Shown one piece after another: positions 6,040 to 12,485 of a stretch of DNA of 12,485 bases (position 1 is its first letter; each line of letters begins with the position of its first letter). This DNA is from Bacteroidales bacterium. GTDB taxonomy: Bacteria > Bacteroidota > Bacteroidia > Bacteroidales > UBA932. The notes beneath the pieces were generated by a model. That model was given only the letters and a program-made list of their open reading frames with translations, had not been told where the DNA came from and made no database searches. The stretch covers positions 1-12,485 of the forward strand of contig JAFZWC010000086.1 of assembly GCA_017617475.1 (NCBI GenBank). The letters are read 5' to 3'. The position numbers and the translations under genes are program-made.

Positions 6040-7461
6040 CTATTCTACGATATTATAAATCTTGTCCAGGACGGAGCCGTCGCGGTTCATCACCACACCC
6101 ACCACCTTGTCTCCGAACGGGAGCTTGTCGGGCGTGCCGATAATGGAAGAAGCCTTGGCAGCCAATTCCTTGATGTCCACAATCTTCAAACCGGCAGCCT
6201 TAAGCTTTTCTGCAATTTCCGGACGACCGGGATTCACGGCAATGCCGTACTCCGTAACCACCACGTCCACGGACTTGCCGGGGGTGATGAGGGTGGTCAC
6301 CTTGGGCACCACGCAAGGGATGCGGCCGCGAAGGAGCGGGCATACAATAATGGACAGGGCACTGTCTGCAGCGGTATCCTGGTGGCCGCCGATGGCGCCG
6401 CGGATAATGCCGTCGGAACCCACCAGCACGTTCACGTTGAACTGCGTATCCACCTCCAGGGCGCTCAGAATCACAATGTCAAGGGCATGCGTAGCCGATC
6501 CCAGATGCTGTCCGGACGCGTACTCCACGGCGGAAACCTCCTGGTGGGTGGGGTCGTTCTTGATGGACTCGGCCGCCACCTTGTCAAAGGACTGAACGTC
6601 GATGAGTTTGCCGATAAGGCCTTCCTCATGCAGTTTCACCATGTGGGCAGTAATGCCGCCCAGGGCAAATGAAGCCTTGATACCGCGGTTGATCATCTCC
6701 TCGCGGATGTACTTCACAGCGGCCAGGGAGGCACCGCCTGTGCCGGTCTGGATACTGAAGCCATCCTGGAAGTAACCGGAGTTAATAATCACTTTTGCAG
6801 CCTGTTTGGCCAGCAGAATATCGCGCGGGTTCTTGGAGTCGCGGATGGCGCCGGCGGCAATCTTGGAGCTGTCGCCCACGCTGTCCACCACCACCACGGA
6901 CTCAACATCGGCCGCCGAGATGGACATAGGCATGTTGGGGTATTCCACCAGGTCGTCGGTAATCACAACCACGTGCTTAGCATAACGGGCATCGGGAAGG
7001 GCATAACCCAGCGAACCGCAGATGCTCTTGGCATTCTCACTGCGAGAATAGCCGCAGGCGTTGCCCAGTTCATCGGCCGATGAGGCACCAAGAAAGGCCA
7101 CGTCAATCTTGAGTTCGCCGTTGGCAATTGCGCTACCGCGTCCGCCGTGGGAGCGGAAAACCACAGGCTCCTTCATGAGGCCGTGGGAAATGGCATCGGC
7201 CAGAGCGCCGCGCAAACCGGAAGTGGAAATACCAGTGATGACGCCGTTCTTAATATGGTCAATGAGAGGTGCGTGTACGTCGGAAAGGCTGGATGCGGCC
7301 AGTTTCAGGTCTTTGAAACCCATCTGGGCCAGCTTGTCCACTACCATATTCACCACCTTGTCGCCACCGCGGAAATGGTGGTGGAAACTGATGGTCATGC
7401 CATCTTTAAGGCCAGAGCGCTTGATGGCTTCTTCCAGGGTTACTAATTTGCTGTTTCTCAT
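6040..7461 (-). CDS. citF: Citrate lyase alpha subunit (citrate:acyl-carrier CoA-transferase-like)
   Basis: The alpha subunit exchanges the acetyl group on CitD for citrate, forming citryl-ACP and releasing acetate. The 473-residue product aligns throughout with CitF: LEEAIKRSGLKDGMTISFHHHFRGGD (split here over residues 9-34), SSLSDVHAPL (57-66), SGYFQDGFSIQTGTGGASLA (228-247), FALGGITAHM (265-274), VDTQFNVNVLVGSDG (337-351) and VTEYGIAVNPGRPE (402-415). It is about 35 residues shorter than the E. coli protein at the N-terminus. ATG 7461 overlaps the citE stop as ATGA, so it is the likely start and the two are probably translationally coupled. A slightly longer loop (SRSENAKSI, 139-147) replaces the shorter E. 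coli segment before CGSLGYA. No palindromic insertions are present. Confidence 0.96.
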   Translation of the reverse strand: MRNSKLVTLEEAIKRSGLKDGMTISFHHHFRGGDKVVNMVVDKLAQMGFKDLKLAASSLSDVHAPLIDHIKNGVITGISTSGLRGALADAISHGLMKEPVVFRSHGGRGSAIANGELKIDVAFLGASSADELGNACGYSRSENAKSICGSLGYALPDARYAKHVVVITDDLVEYPNMPMSISAADVESVVVVDSVGDSSKIAAGAIRDSKNPRDILLAKQAAKVIINSGYFQDGFSIQTGTGGASLAAVKYIREEMINRGIKASFALGGITAHMVKLHEEGLIGKLIDVQSFDKVAAESIKNDPTHQEVSAVEYASGQHLGSATHALDIVILSALEVDTQFNVNVLVGSDGIIRGAIGGHQDTAADSALSIIVCPLLRGRIPCVVPKVTTLITPGKSVDVVVTEYGIAVNPGRPEIAEKLKAAGLKIVDIKELAAKASSIIGTPDKLPFGDKVVGVVMNRDGSVLDKIYNIVE

Positions 7462-8348
7462 AGGGCTTCCTCCTCACTGATTACACCGGCTGCCACGGCC
7501 AGGGCTATGGTACGCTCGGCACGCAGAACCACCGGACGGTCAACCATCTTGCCGTTCACGGCAATGACGCCGGATCCCTTGGCCTGGGCCTCCTTGATGG
7601 CGGCCACCACGGCGCGGGCCTTGGTGATTTCCTTCTCGGTGGGCGTGAACACGCTGTTCACTACCTCAATCTGACGGGGGTTGATAATGGATTTACCGTC
7701 AAAGCCCAGCGTCTTGATCAGTTCCACCTCCTTGCGGAAGGTTTCCATGTCGTCCAGGTTGGAATACACGGTGTCGAAGCAGCAGATTCCCGCAGCGCGG
7801 GCGGCCACCACAATCTGTTCGCGGGCCAGCAGCAGTTCTGCGCCGCCCGGAGTACGGTTGGTCTTGAGGTTGGCGCTGTAGTCCTCGGCCCCCAGGGCAA
7901 TACCCATCATGCGGGGCGATGCCGTAGCAATAGCGTAGGCATTCACAATACCCAGGGCGCTCTCGATGGCGGCCATAATCCTGGTCTCCCCTACCCGGCC
8001 GATCTCGGTTTCCACCTTCAGGATTTCGGCCTCCAGCTCACGGACCTCATCGGCCGTCTCCGTCTTGGGCATGCGGATCACGTGTACGCCGGCCTTTACC
8101 ACGGCTTCCACGTCCTTCTTGCCGTAAGGGGTGTTGAGCGGATTGATACGCACCACCATTTCGGTATTGCCGTAATCGATGGTCTTGAGGGCGTTGTGCA
8201 CCAGCAGACGGGCGGCGTCCTTCTCGGCCATGGTTACGGAGTCTTCCAGGTCCAGCATTATGCTGTCCGGCCCGTAGATATGGGCATCGGCCATCATTCC
8301 CGGATTATTGCCGGGAACGAACATCATGGTTCTCCTTAGTCTTTCCAT
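7458..8348 (-). CDS. citE: Citrate lyase beta subunit (citryl-ACP lyase)
   Basis: Cleaves citryl-ACP to oxaloacetate and acetyl-ACP. The 296-residue product is close to the usual ~300. Motifs of the HpcH/HpaI aldolase-like CitE family are seen: MMFVPGNNPGM (8-18), DSIMLDLEDSV (28-38), MVVRINP (64-70), AAIESALGI (126-134; E129 a probable Mg ligand), GIALGAEDYS (149-158; D156 the second ligand) and LGFDGKSIINPRQIE (214-228). ATG 8348 is chosen: MERLRRTMMFVPG matches the usual start of CitE. An upstream ATG at 8405 would add 19 residues overlapping citD with no similarity to the family. With this start the gene overlaps citD by 13 bp. It ends with TGA overlapping citF. Confidence 0.95.
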   Translation of the reverse strand: MERLRRTMMFVPGNNPGMMADAHIYGPDSIMLDLEDSVTMAEKDAARLLVHNALKTIDYGNTEMVVRINPLNTPYGKKDVEAVVKAGVHVIRMPKTETADEVRELEAEILKVETEIGRVGETRIMAAIESALGIVNAYAIATASPRMMGIALGAEDYSANLKTNRTPGGAELLLAREQIVVAARAAGICCFDTVYSNLDDMETFRKEVELIKTLGFDGKSIINPRQIEVVNSVFTPTEKEITKARAVVAAIKEAQAKGSGVIAVNGKMVDRPVVLRAERTIALAVAAGVISEEEAL

Positions 8349-8605
8349 ACGTCTTTCCCTGTTGCCCGGACGGCTGCGGCGGTAACCCGCGCCCGGATGG
8401 TACAATCCAATGCTCCCTTGTCCACGGCTTCCACGTGGGCATCTTTAATTCCCAGACCTTCCAGGGTCTCGGTAATGACGGCCTTGATCTGTCGGCCGAA
8501 CTGCGCGGCCACGGAGCTCTGCAGTTCTACCTGCAGCCCTTCCCCGGGGCCGATGGTGACCATGATGTCACCACTCTCTAATGTTCCAGCAACTGCTTGT
8601 TTCAT
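8336..8605 (-). CDS. citD: Citrate lyase gamma subunit (acyl carrier protein)
   Basis: The 89-residue acyl carrier of citrate lyase, bearing the phosphoribosyl-dephospho-CoA arm that holds acetyl or citryl groups. The N-terminus AVAGTLESGD contains the modified serine (S11 here; S14 in E. coli numbering). The conserved LQSSVAAQFG (28-37) and VDKGALDCTIRARV (61-74) segments confirm the family. It is first of the cit genes in transcription order and is overlapped by citE. The upstream sequence has no Shine-Dalgarno, as is usual in Bacteroidota, and it lies 13 bp from the end of a 168-bp inverted-repeat element. I find no good promoter between that element and the ATG, so transcription may come through from pdxB or from within the element. 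Confidence 0.93.
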   Translation of the reverse strand: MKQAVAGTLESGDIMVTIGPGEGLQVELQSSVAAQFGRQIKAVITETLEGLGIKDAHVEAVDKGALDCTIRARVTAAAVRATGKDVWKD

Positions 8606-8618
8606 AGTCTATTATTTT

Positions 8619-8786
8619 GCATTTCAGGTATGTCTTTATCAAACCTGTGCCACCCTCGGCGCACCCCGCAAGGGCAAATGTCCCCAGGGGGACTATAGGG
8701 GGATCAACAAGTCTCCCGGCTTGCCGGGAGGGGCCCTTTAGGGAGGGGTCGCGAAGCGACGGTTTGAAAAGACATACCTGAAATGC
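8619..8786. mobile_element. 168-bp MITE-like element with 26/27-bp terminal inverted repeats
   Basis: The left end (8619-8645) and right end (8761-8786) are reverse complements except for one extra base, giving an end stem of about 26 bp. The interior contains a row of small palindromes: GTCCCC/GGGGAC (8680-8693), CTCCCGGC/GCCGGGAG (8713-8730), CCCT/AGGG (8734-8743) and GTCGC/GCGAC (8748-8760). It has no coding potential of note. It fills the intergenic region between the pdxB fusion (stop at 8789) and citD (ATG at 8605). ATTATT occurs on both sides (8611-8616, 8788-8793) as a weak possible target duplication. It could be a non-autonomous transposable element or a large structured repeat. Confidence 0.65.
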
Positions 8787-8788
8787 CA

Positions 8789-11326
8789 TTATTCTTGATG
8801 TGCGGGGCGTAACAAATCTAATACTACTTTTACAGGGTTGAAGGTTTCGATGGGGACCTCTACGAAGAGGGTGTTCCAGTCGCTCATGGCGCCGTTCCAC
8901 AGACCAGGGAGCTCAAGAGCCTTGAGCTCGCGGCCTTCGAAACTCTTGGAGCTCATGAAACCAGCGTCAGAGTCTACATAGCGCAAGAGGTCAAAATGCT
9001 TGCCTTTGTAATCGTTAAGGCAGCAGACCAGGTCCACGGGGTTGAAGTGAGTGGCACGGGACATGGCGGCCATGGCGCCGGCGTCTTCCTTATTAATCTG
9101 GACACTTTCCAGGATCTGGAGGCTGGTGCAGCCGTCCTTGCCGGCAATCACGTACGGACCGCCGCCGGGTTCGCCTTCGTTCTTTACCATGCCGCAGACA
9201 CGGATGGGCCTGTTGAGCTTGGCGCGGAGCATCTTTTCCCTCTCGGCCTCATTGTGAGCCAGAGGCATCTGGACGCAGAGTTCCTTGTCCAGGAAGTTCT
9301 CAATCTCGTTGCAAAGCTGCACGGAAGGTGCCTCGTCCAGCCGGCGCAGGAAATCGAAGATCTTGTCCCTCAGCTGCAGGGCGCAACCCATGAGCACCTG
9401 CTTGTACTCGGCGGTAACGGGCAGAAGCTTCTCGTGAGCCACGTTATCTATGTTCTTGATACTCACCAGTTCATCGGCCACCTTGTTGAGGTTGTAGATA
9501 AGGGCGCCGTGCCCGGCGGGACGGAACAGGAGGGTTCCGTCATCCTTGCGGAAAGGCTTGTTGTCCGGCGTAACGGCAATGGTGTCCGTGGCCTTGTCCT
9601 GGAAGGTGAAGGAAATGTTGTACTTCACGCCATACTTCTTCTCATAGGCTTCCTTGATGGCGCCGATGGCAATCTCAAAGAGACTCTGGTGCTCCGGGCT
9701 AATGGTGATGGTGAGATTGCAAGTATCGTCGGAATTGCGCATATATTCCTGAGCTTCAACCAGATGCTCGGCAATGGCGGTGCGCACCTCTTCCGGATAG
9801 CGGTGGAAGGCCAGCACGCCCTTGGGCTTGCTGCCGTAGGCCAGGCCATCCTCTTTCAGCAGCTTCTTGAGGGTTTCCAGGCGGTATTCCCGGCTATCCT
9901 CGGGAGTGCCGAAGATTTCCGGCGTGTAGAAGGCAAAGTCCTTGATGCGGGCGGCCAGTTTGGCGCCGGGGGCATCGGCCGGTAAATCCTTGCCGGCTTC
10001 CAGCTCGGCCAGGCCCTGGAACATGTCCTTGAACATGCGGGAGGCAGCGCCTGAGGCGGGCACGAACTTGCTCTTTCCGTGGACATCGGCCTTCTGATAA
10101 TACTCGACGGCGGCTTTCACAGCCTTGGCATCCAGCACTTTGATTCCCCTTTCCGGGGTGGCGGGCCCCACGATCCTCATCCAGGGGAAGCCATTCTTGA
10201 AGTGCTCGATCTGCTCTTTCACCTGAATGAGGCTGGCGCCCCTTTCCAGGATTTGCTGTTGGTCGGATTGGCTAAACATAGTGTTATAGTGGTTATCTAG
10301 TGAAAATTCGCGGCGGTAGTTGTACTCACTACGGAGTTTCTCGAAACTCTCGGGGCTGCTGCGGAACAGGAAGTCGTCCGTAAAGATGGGATAATTGTAC
10401 TGAAGCACGGCGGCGATTCCCCCTTGCGGAAGGCCCCACAGGTCCAGGGTGGTGGGACACATGTTCTCGTCTTCCAGCGCGGGATGGAAATCCTTGAGGG
10501 CGTCTATGCCGAAGTGACGGGCCAGGGCCTGCACGGCCATGGCGGTACCGTTCTGCTTTCCCTGATAGGAGTAGCCGGCAATGTGCGGGGTGGCAATGTC
10601 GCACAATTCAATGAGATGCGTATTTACGTCAGGCTCGTTGCACCAGGTGTCCAGCACCAGGGCGCCCAGTTTGGGACGGGCGTGAATAAGGGCCGATTCG
10701 TCCACCACCTCACCGCGGGAGGCATTGATGAAGATGGCGCCGGGACGCATCTTGGCGAAGAAGTCATCGTCGGCCATGTTGCGGGTGGTATCGTCCAGAG
10801 GGACGTGCATGGTTACAACGGTGGATTTTTCCAGGAGTTCGTCCAGGCTCACAAAGCCTTCTTCTCCTTCCCGTGCGGCGCGCGGAGGGTCGTTCAGCAG
10901 CACCTGGAAGCCCAGCGTGCGGGCCATGTATTCCACGCGCTTGCCCACGTTGCCAACGCCGATAATGCCGATAACGGCGTCGTCCAGCTTGATAGCACGG
11001 CGCGAGGCAATGCCATAGAGGGCCGAGAAAACGTAATCGGCCACACCTCCGGCGTTGCAGCCTTCAGCGTTCTGCACTTCAATGCCGTGATTCCTGCACC
11101 AGGTAAGGTCTATATGGTCTGTGCCGATAGTGGCGCTGGAAATCATTTCCACGCGGCTACCGCTGAGGGTTTCCTCGTTGCACTTGGTGCGGGTGCGGAT
11201 AATGAGGGCGTCGGCATCCTTCATGGCCTCGCGGTCAATGGAACGGCCGTCCATATAAACGACCTCTGCGTAAGGCTCCAGGACGCCTTTCAGAAAAGGA
11301 ATATTGGTATCGGCTACTACCTTCAT
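8789..11326 (-). CDS. pdxB: PdxB-DUF4301 fusion: 4-phosphoerythronate dehydrogenase joined to a DUF4301 domain
   Basis: An 845-residue fusion. Residues 1 to about 344 are PdxB, which oxidises 4-phospho-D-erythronate to 2-oxo-3-hydroxy-4-phosphobutanoate with NAD in vitamin B6 synthesis. Visible are the Rossmann motif GVGNVG (123-128), catalytic R204 (NASRG), E231 (CNEPD) and H248 (TPHIAG), and the C-terminal PdxB segment ending RSSPESFEKLR...YRREF. Residues 350-845 are a whole DUF4301 protein beginning MFSQSDQQQILERG. Its segments FVPASGAASRMFK (421-433), LLFRPAGHGALIYNLN (599-614) and IKNIDNV (623-629) recall UDP-sugar pyrophosphorylases, so a nucleotidyltransferase fold is possible (inference). 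The linker is only about five residues, NHYNT, so loss of an old stop codon is a likely origin. ATG 10279 could in principle start DUF4301 on its own. Transcription probably starts from the TATATTTG promoter just upstream. Confidence 0.88.
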   Translation of the reverse strand: MKVVADTNIPFLKGVLEPYAEVVYMDGRSIDREAMKDADALIIRTRTKCNEETLSGSRVEMISSATIGTDHIDLTWCRNHGIEVQNAEGCNAGGVADYVFSALYGIASRRAIKLDDAVIGIIGVGNVGKRVEYMARTLGFQVLLNDPPRAAREGEEGFVSLDELLEKSTVVTMHVPLDDTTRNMADDDFFAKMRPGAIFINASRGEVVDESALIHARPKLGALVLDTWCNEPDVNTHLIELCDIATPHIAGYSYQGKQNGTAMAVQALARHFGIDALKDFHPALEDENMCPTTLDLWGLPQGGIAAVLQYNYPIFTDDFLFRSSPESFEKLRSEYNYRREFSLDNHYNTMFSQSDQQQILERGASLIQVKEQIEHFKNGFPWMRIVGPATPERGIKVLDAKAVKAAVEYYQKADVHGKSKFVPASGAASRMFKDMFQGLAELEAGKDLPADAPGAKLAARIKDFAFYTPEIFGTPEDSREYRLETLKKLLKEDGLAYGSKPKGVLAFHRYPEEVRTAIAEHLVEAQEYMRNSDDTCNLTITISPEHQSLFEIAIGAIKEAYEKKYGVKYNISFTFQDKATDTIAVTPDNKPFRKDDGTLLFRPAGHGALIYNLNKVADELVSIKNIDNVAHEKLLPVTAEYKQVLMGCALQLRDKIFDFLRRLDEAPSVQLCNEIENFLDKELCVQMPLAHNEAEREKMLRAKLNRPIRVCGMVKNEGEPGGGPYVIAGKDGCTSLQILESVQINKEDAGAMAAMSRATHFNPVDLVCCLNDYKGKHFDLLRYVDSDAGFMSSKSFEGRELKALELPGLWNGAMSDWNTLFVEVPIETFNPVKVVLDLLRPAHQE

Positions 11327-11349
11327 TCTTATTCTTTTGTTGTATTCAA

Positions 11350-11357
11350 CAAATATA
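11350..11357 (-). promoter_or_regulatory. -7 promoter element for the pdxB fusion
   Basis: The minus strand reads TATATTTG, a full match to the Bacteroidota -7 consensus TAnnTTTG, 23 bases before ATG 11326. No good TTTG is seen at the -33 position. It lies in the 75-bp gap between two divergent genes and interleaves with the promoter of the plus-strand transporter. Confidence 0.6.
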
Positions 11358-11378
11358 CGAATTATTCGGCATTTTATG

Positions 11379-11386
11379 TAACTTTG
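11379..11386 (+). promoter_or_regulatory. -7 promoter element for the EamA transporter
   Basis: TAACTTTG matches TAnnTTTG and lies 15 bases before ATG 11402, which would leave a very short 5' leader. The -33 region is not recognisable. It faces away from the divergent pdxB promoter, 21 bases off. Confidence 0.55.
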
Positions 11387-11401
11387 CGGGCCGATTTTGC
11401 T

Positions 11402-12274
11402 ATGTGGTGGCTCCTGTCGTTTGTCTCCGCGGCCCTGCTGGGCTGCTACGATTCCTTCAAGAAGATTTCCCTGAAGGACAATGCCGTCATCCCCATCCTC
11501 TTCCTTAACACGCTTATTTCCACCTGCCTGCTTTCTCCCCTCCTGTTCCGGACGGGTTTCGGCTCATGGGAAATCCAGCGATGGATAGTCTTGAAAAGCT
11601 GCATCGTGCTGTCTTCCTGGCTGGCCGGATACTTTGCCATGAAGCACCTTCCCCTCACCCTGGTGGGTCCCGTGAATGCCACGCGTCCCGTGCTGGTGCT
11701 GCTGGGTGCCGTGCTGCTCTTTGGCGAGCGGCTCAATTTCCTGCAGTCCGTGGGTGTGGGCCTGGCCATCCTGGCGTACTTCCTGATGCGGCTCAGCGGC
11801 AAGAAGGAGGGTATTGACTTTCGGCACAACAAGTGGATCCTCTGCCTCATCTTCGCCGTGCTGATGGGCGCTCTCAGCGGCCTGTACGACAAATACCTGA
11901 TGTCCCCCGACAGCGGCCTGGGGCTGGACCGCCTGCAGGTCCTTAGCTGGTACACCCTTTACCAGTGCATCATGATGCTGGTTATGCTTCTGGCTTTGTG
12001 GCTGCCCTCCCGCGGACGCACGACGCCCTTCCATTGGCGCTGGTCCATTCCCTTCATCAGCCTCTTTCTCTGCGCGGCCGATTACGCCTACCTCCAGGCC
12101 CTCTCCCAGCCCGGCGCCCTCATCGCCGTTATTTCCATGATCCGCCGCGGCAGCGTGCTGGTGAGCTTCCTCATCGGCGCCTTCTTCCTCAAAGAACGGA
12201 ATATCAAGGCCAAAGCCTTCGACCTCCTGCTCCTGCTCCTGAGCATGATCTTCCTCTACCTGGGCTCCCGCTAA
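11402..12274 (+). CDS. EamA-family (drug/metabolite transporter superfamily) permease
   Basis: A 290-residue integral membrane protein made of two EamA-like halves (about 1-135 and 148-290), with roughly ten hydrophobic segments. Diagnostic pieces are the N-terminal WWLLSFVSAALLGCYDSFKK, the conserved segment LPLTLVGPVNATRPVLVLL followed by FGERLNFLQ near the end of the first half, and the matching second-half segment ALIAVISMIRRGSVLVSFLIG followed by FFLKERN. Substrate cannot be told; family members export amino acids, nucleotides and other metabolites, and some import. ATG 11402 is chosen because it starts the first membrane helix and follows a TAnnTTTG promoter. The open frame extends far upstream, but only as antisense of the pdxB gene. 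It is the only protein gene on the plus strand, divergent from pdxB and upstream of tRNA-Ala. Confidence 0.9.
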   Translation: MWWLLSFVSAALLGCYDSFKKISLKDNAVIPILFLNTLISTCLLSPLLFRTGFGSWEIQRWIVLKSCIVLSSWLAGYFAMKHLPLTLVGPVNATRPVLVLLGAVLLFGERLNFLQSVGVGLAILAYFLMRLSGKKEGIDFRHNKWILCLIFAVLMGALSGLYDKYLMSPDSGLGLDRLQVLSWYTLYQCIMMLVMLLALWLPSRGRTTPFHWRWSIPFISLFLCAADYAYLQALSQPGALIAVISMIRRGSVLVSFLIGAFFLKERNIKAKAFDLLLLLLSMIFLYLGSR

Positions 12275-12302
12275 AGTTTTTCAAAAATTTTTGGCTCCAG
12301 GT

Positions 12303-12333
12303 ATTGTTATTCCAAAAAAAGTCCTTACCTTTG
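12303..12333 (+). promoter_or_regulatory. Promoter of tRNA-Ala
   Basis: TACCTTTG (12326-12333) matches the -7 consensus TAnnTTTG. ATTG (12303-12306), one base off TTTG, lies 19 bases upstream. The -7 box ends 12 bases before the mature tRNA 5' end. Confidence 0.7.
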
Positions 12334-12345
12334 CAATCCACAAAC

Positions 12346-12418
12346 GGGGTATTAGCTCAGTTGGTAGAGCGTTTGAATGGCATTCAAAAGGTCAGGAGTT
12401 CGATTCTCCTATGCTCCA
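12346..12418 (+). tRNA. tRNA-Ala (anticodon GGC)
   Basis: Folds into a standard 73-base cloverleaf. The acceptor stem pairs GGGGTAT with ATGCTCC, including the G3-U70 wobble that is the main alanine identity element. The D arm is GCTC/GAGC, the anticodon arm TTTGA/TCAAA with loop ATGGCAT (anticodon GGC at 12379-12381), and the T arm AGGAG/CTCCT with loop TTCGATT. The discriminator is A73. The CCA tail is not encoded (the next bases are CCC), so it must be added by tRNA nucleotidyltransferase. It reads the codons GCC and GCU. Confidence 0.97.
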
Positions 12419-12447
12419 CCCCTTAAACGATTGAAAATCAATCAGTT

Positions 12448-12483
12448 AGAGCCTCTAAGTAAAGCATTACTTGAGGCTCTTTT
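12448..12483 (+). terminator. Rho-independent terminator after tRNA-Ala
   Basis: Stem AGAGCCTC (12448-12455) pairs with GAGGCTCT (12473-12480). It continues as AAGTAA with TTACTT around a four-base AGCA loop, with one bulged T at 12456. Four T residues (12480-12483) follow. It lies 29 bases after the tRNA. Confidence 0.8.
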
Positions 12484-12485
12484 CG

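Noticed and set aside
8349..8405. Upstream start for citE
   Set aside because: Would add 19 arginine-rich residues lying inside citD with no family similarity.
10424..11401. N-terminal extension of the transporter frame
   Set aside because: Antisense to pdxB; the membrane protein starts at ATG 11402 after a promoter.
12257..12303. Possible terminator of the transporter gene (TACCTGG with CCAGGTA)
   Set aside because: Seven-base stem with a loop over 30 bases and no T tract after it.

Overview
The window looks like a chromosomal stretch from a moderately GC-rich member of the Bacteroidota, most likely Bacteroidales. The reasons are DUF3108- and DUF4301-type proteins, promoters of the TAnnTTTG (-7) type, start codons without clear Shine-Dalgarno sequences, and an eukaryote-like (type II) NADP isocitrate dehydrogenase next to aconitase. 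Species cannot be told from the sequence.

Layout. Almost everything from about 11.3 kb down to base 1 is on the minus strand. In the direction of transcription it reads: a PdxB-DUF4301 fusion (11326-8789); a 168-bp inverted-repeat element (8786-8619); then a citrate lyase cluster citD, citE, citF, a DUF3108 gene, citX, a citC-citG fusion; then acn (aconitase) and the 5' part of icd (isocitrate dehydrogenase), which runs off the left edge. On the plus strand, at the right end, lie an EamA-family transporter (11402-12274) and a tRNA-Ala(GGC) gene (12346-12418) followed by a terminator hairpin.

How the genes fit. CitD/E/F are the acyl carrier, lyase and CoA-transferase-like subunits of citrate lyase (citrate to acetate plus oxaloacetate). 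CitG makes the prosthetic-group precursor, CitX attaches it to CitD, and CitC acetylates it. Tight spacing or overlap (ATGA at citE/citF and at citCG/acn) ties citrate cleavage to aconitase and IDH, so citrate can be cleaved or oxidised to 2-oxoglutarate from one transcription unit. No citrate transporter or citrate sensor is present here.

The most striking signal is a set of small palindromic elements inserted in frame inside the maturation genes. Family A (51 bp, three copies: two in citC, one in citX) adds the peptide EENYFSxGxxKNQFSS each time. Its outer stem differs between copies only by compensatory base-pair changes. Family B (70 bp, perfect 22-bp arms) and family C (29 bp) lie in the citG half of the same gene. 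A second family C copy sits between acn and icd, again with compensatory changes. Thus one gene, citCG, carries four palindromic insertions and is still open. This resembles the principle of Rickettsia palindromic elements, but in a different phylum. Whether these families have been described cannot be settled from the sequence alone.
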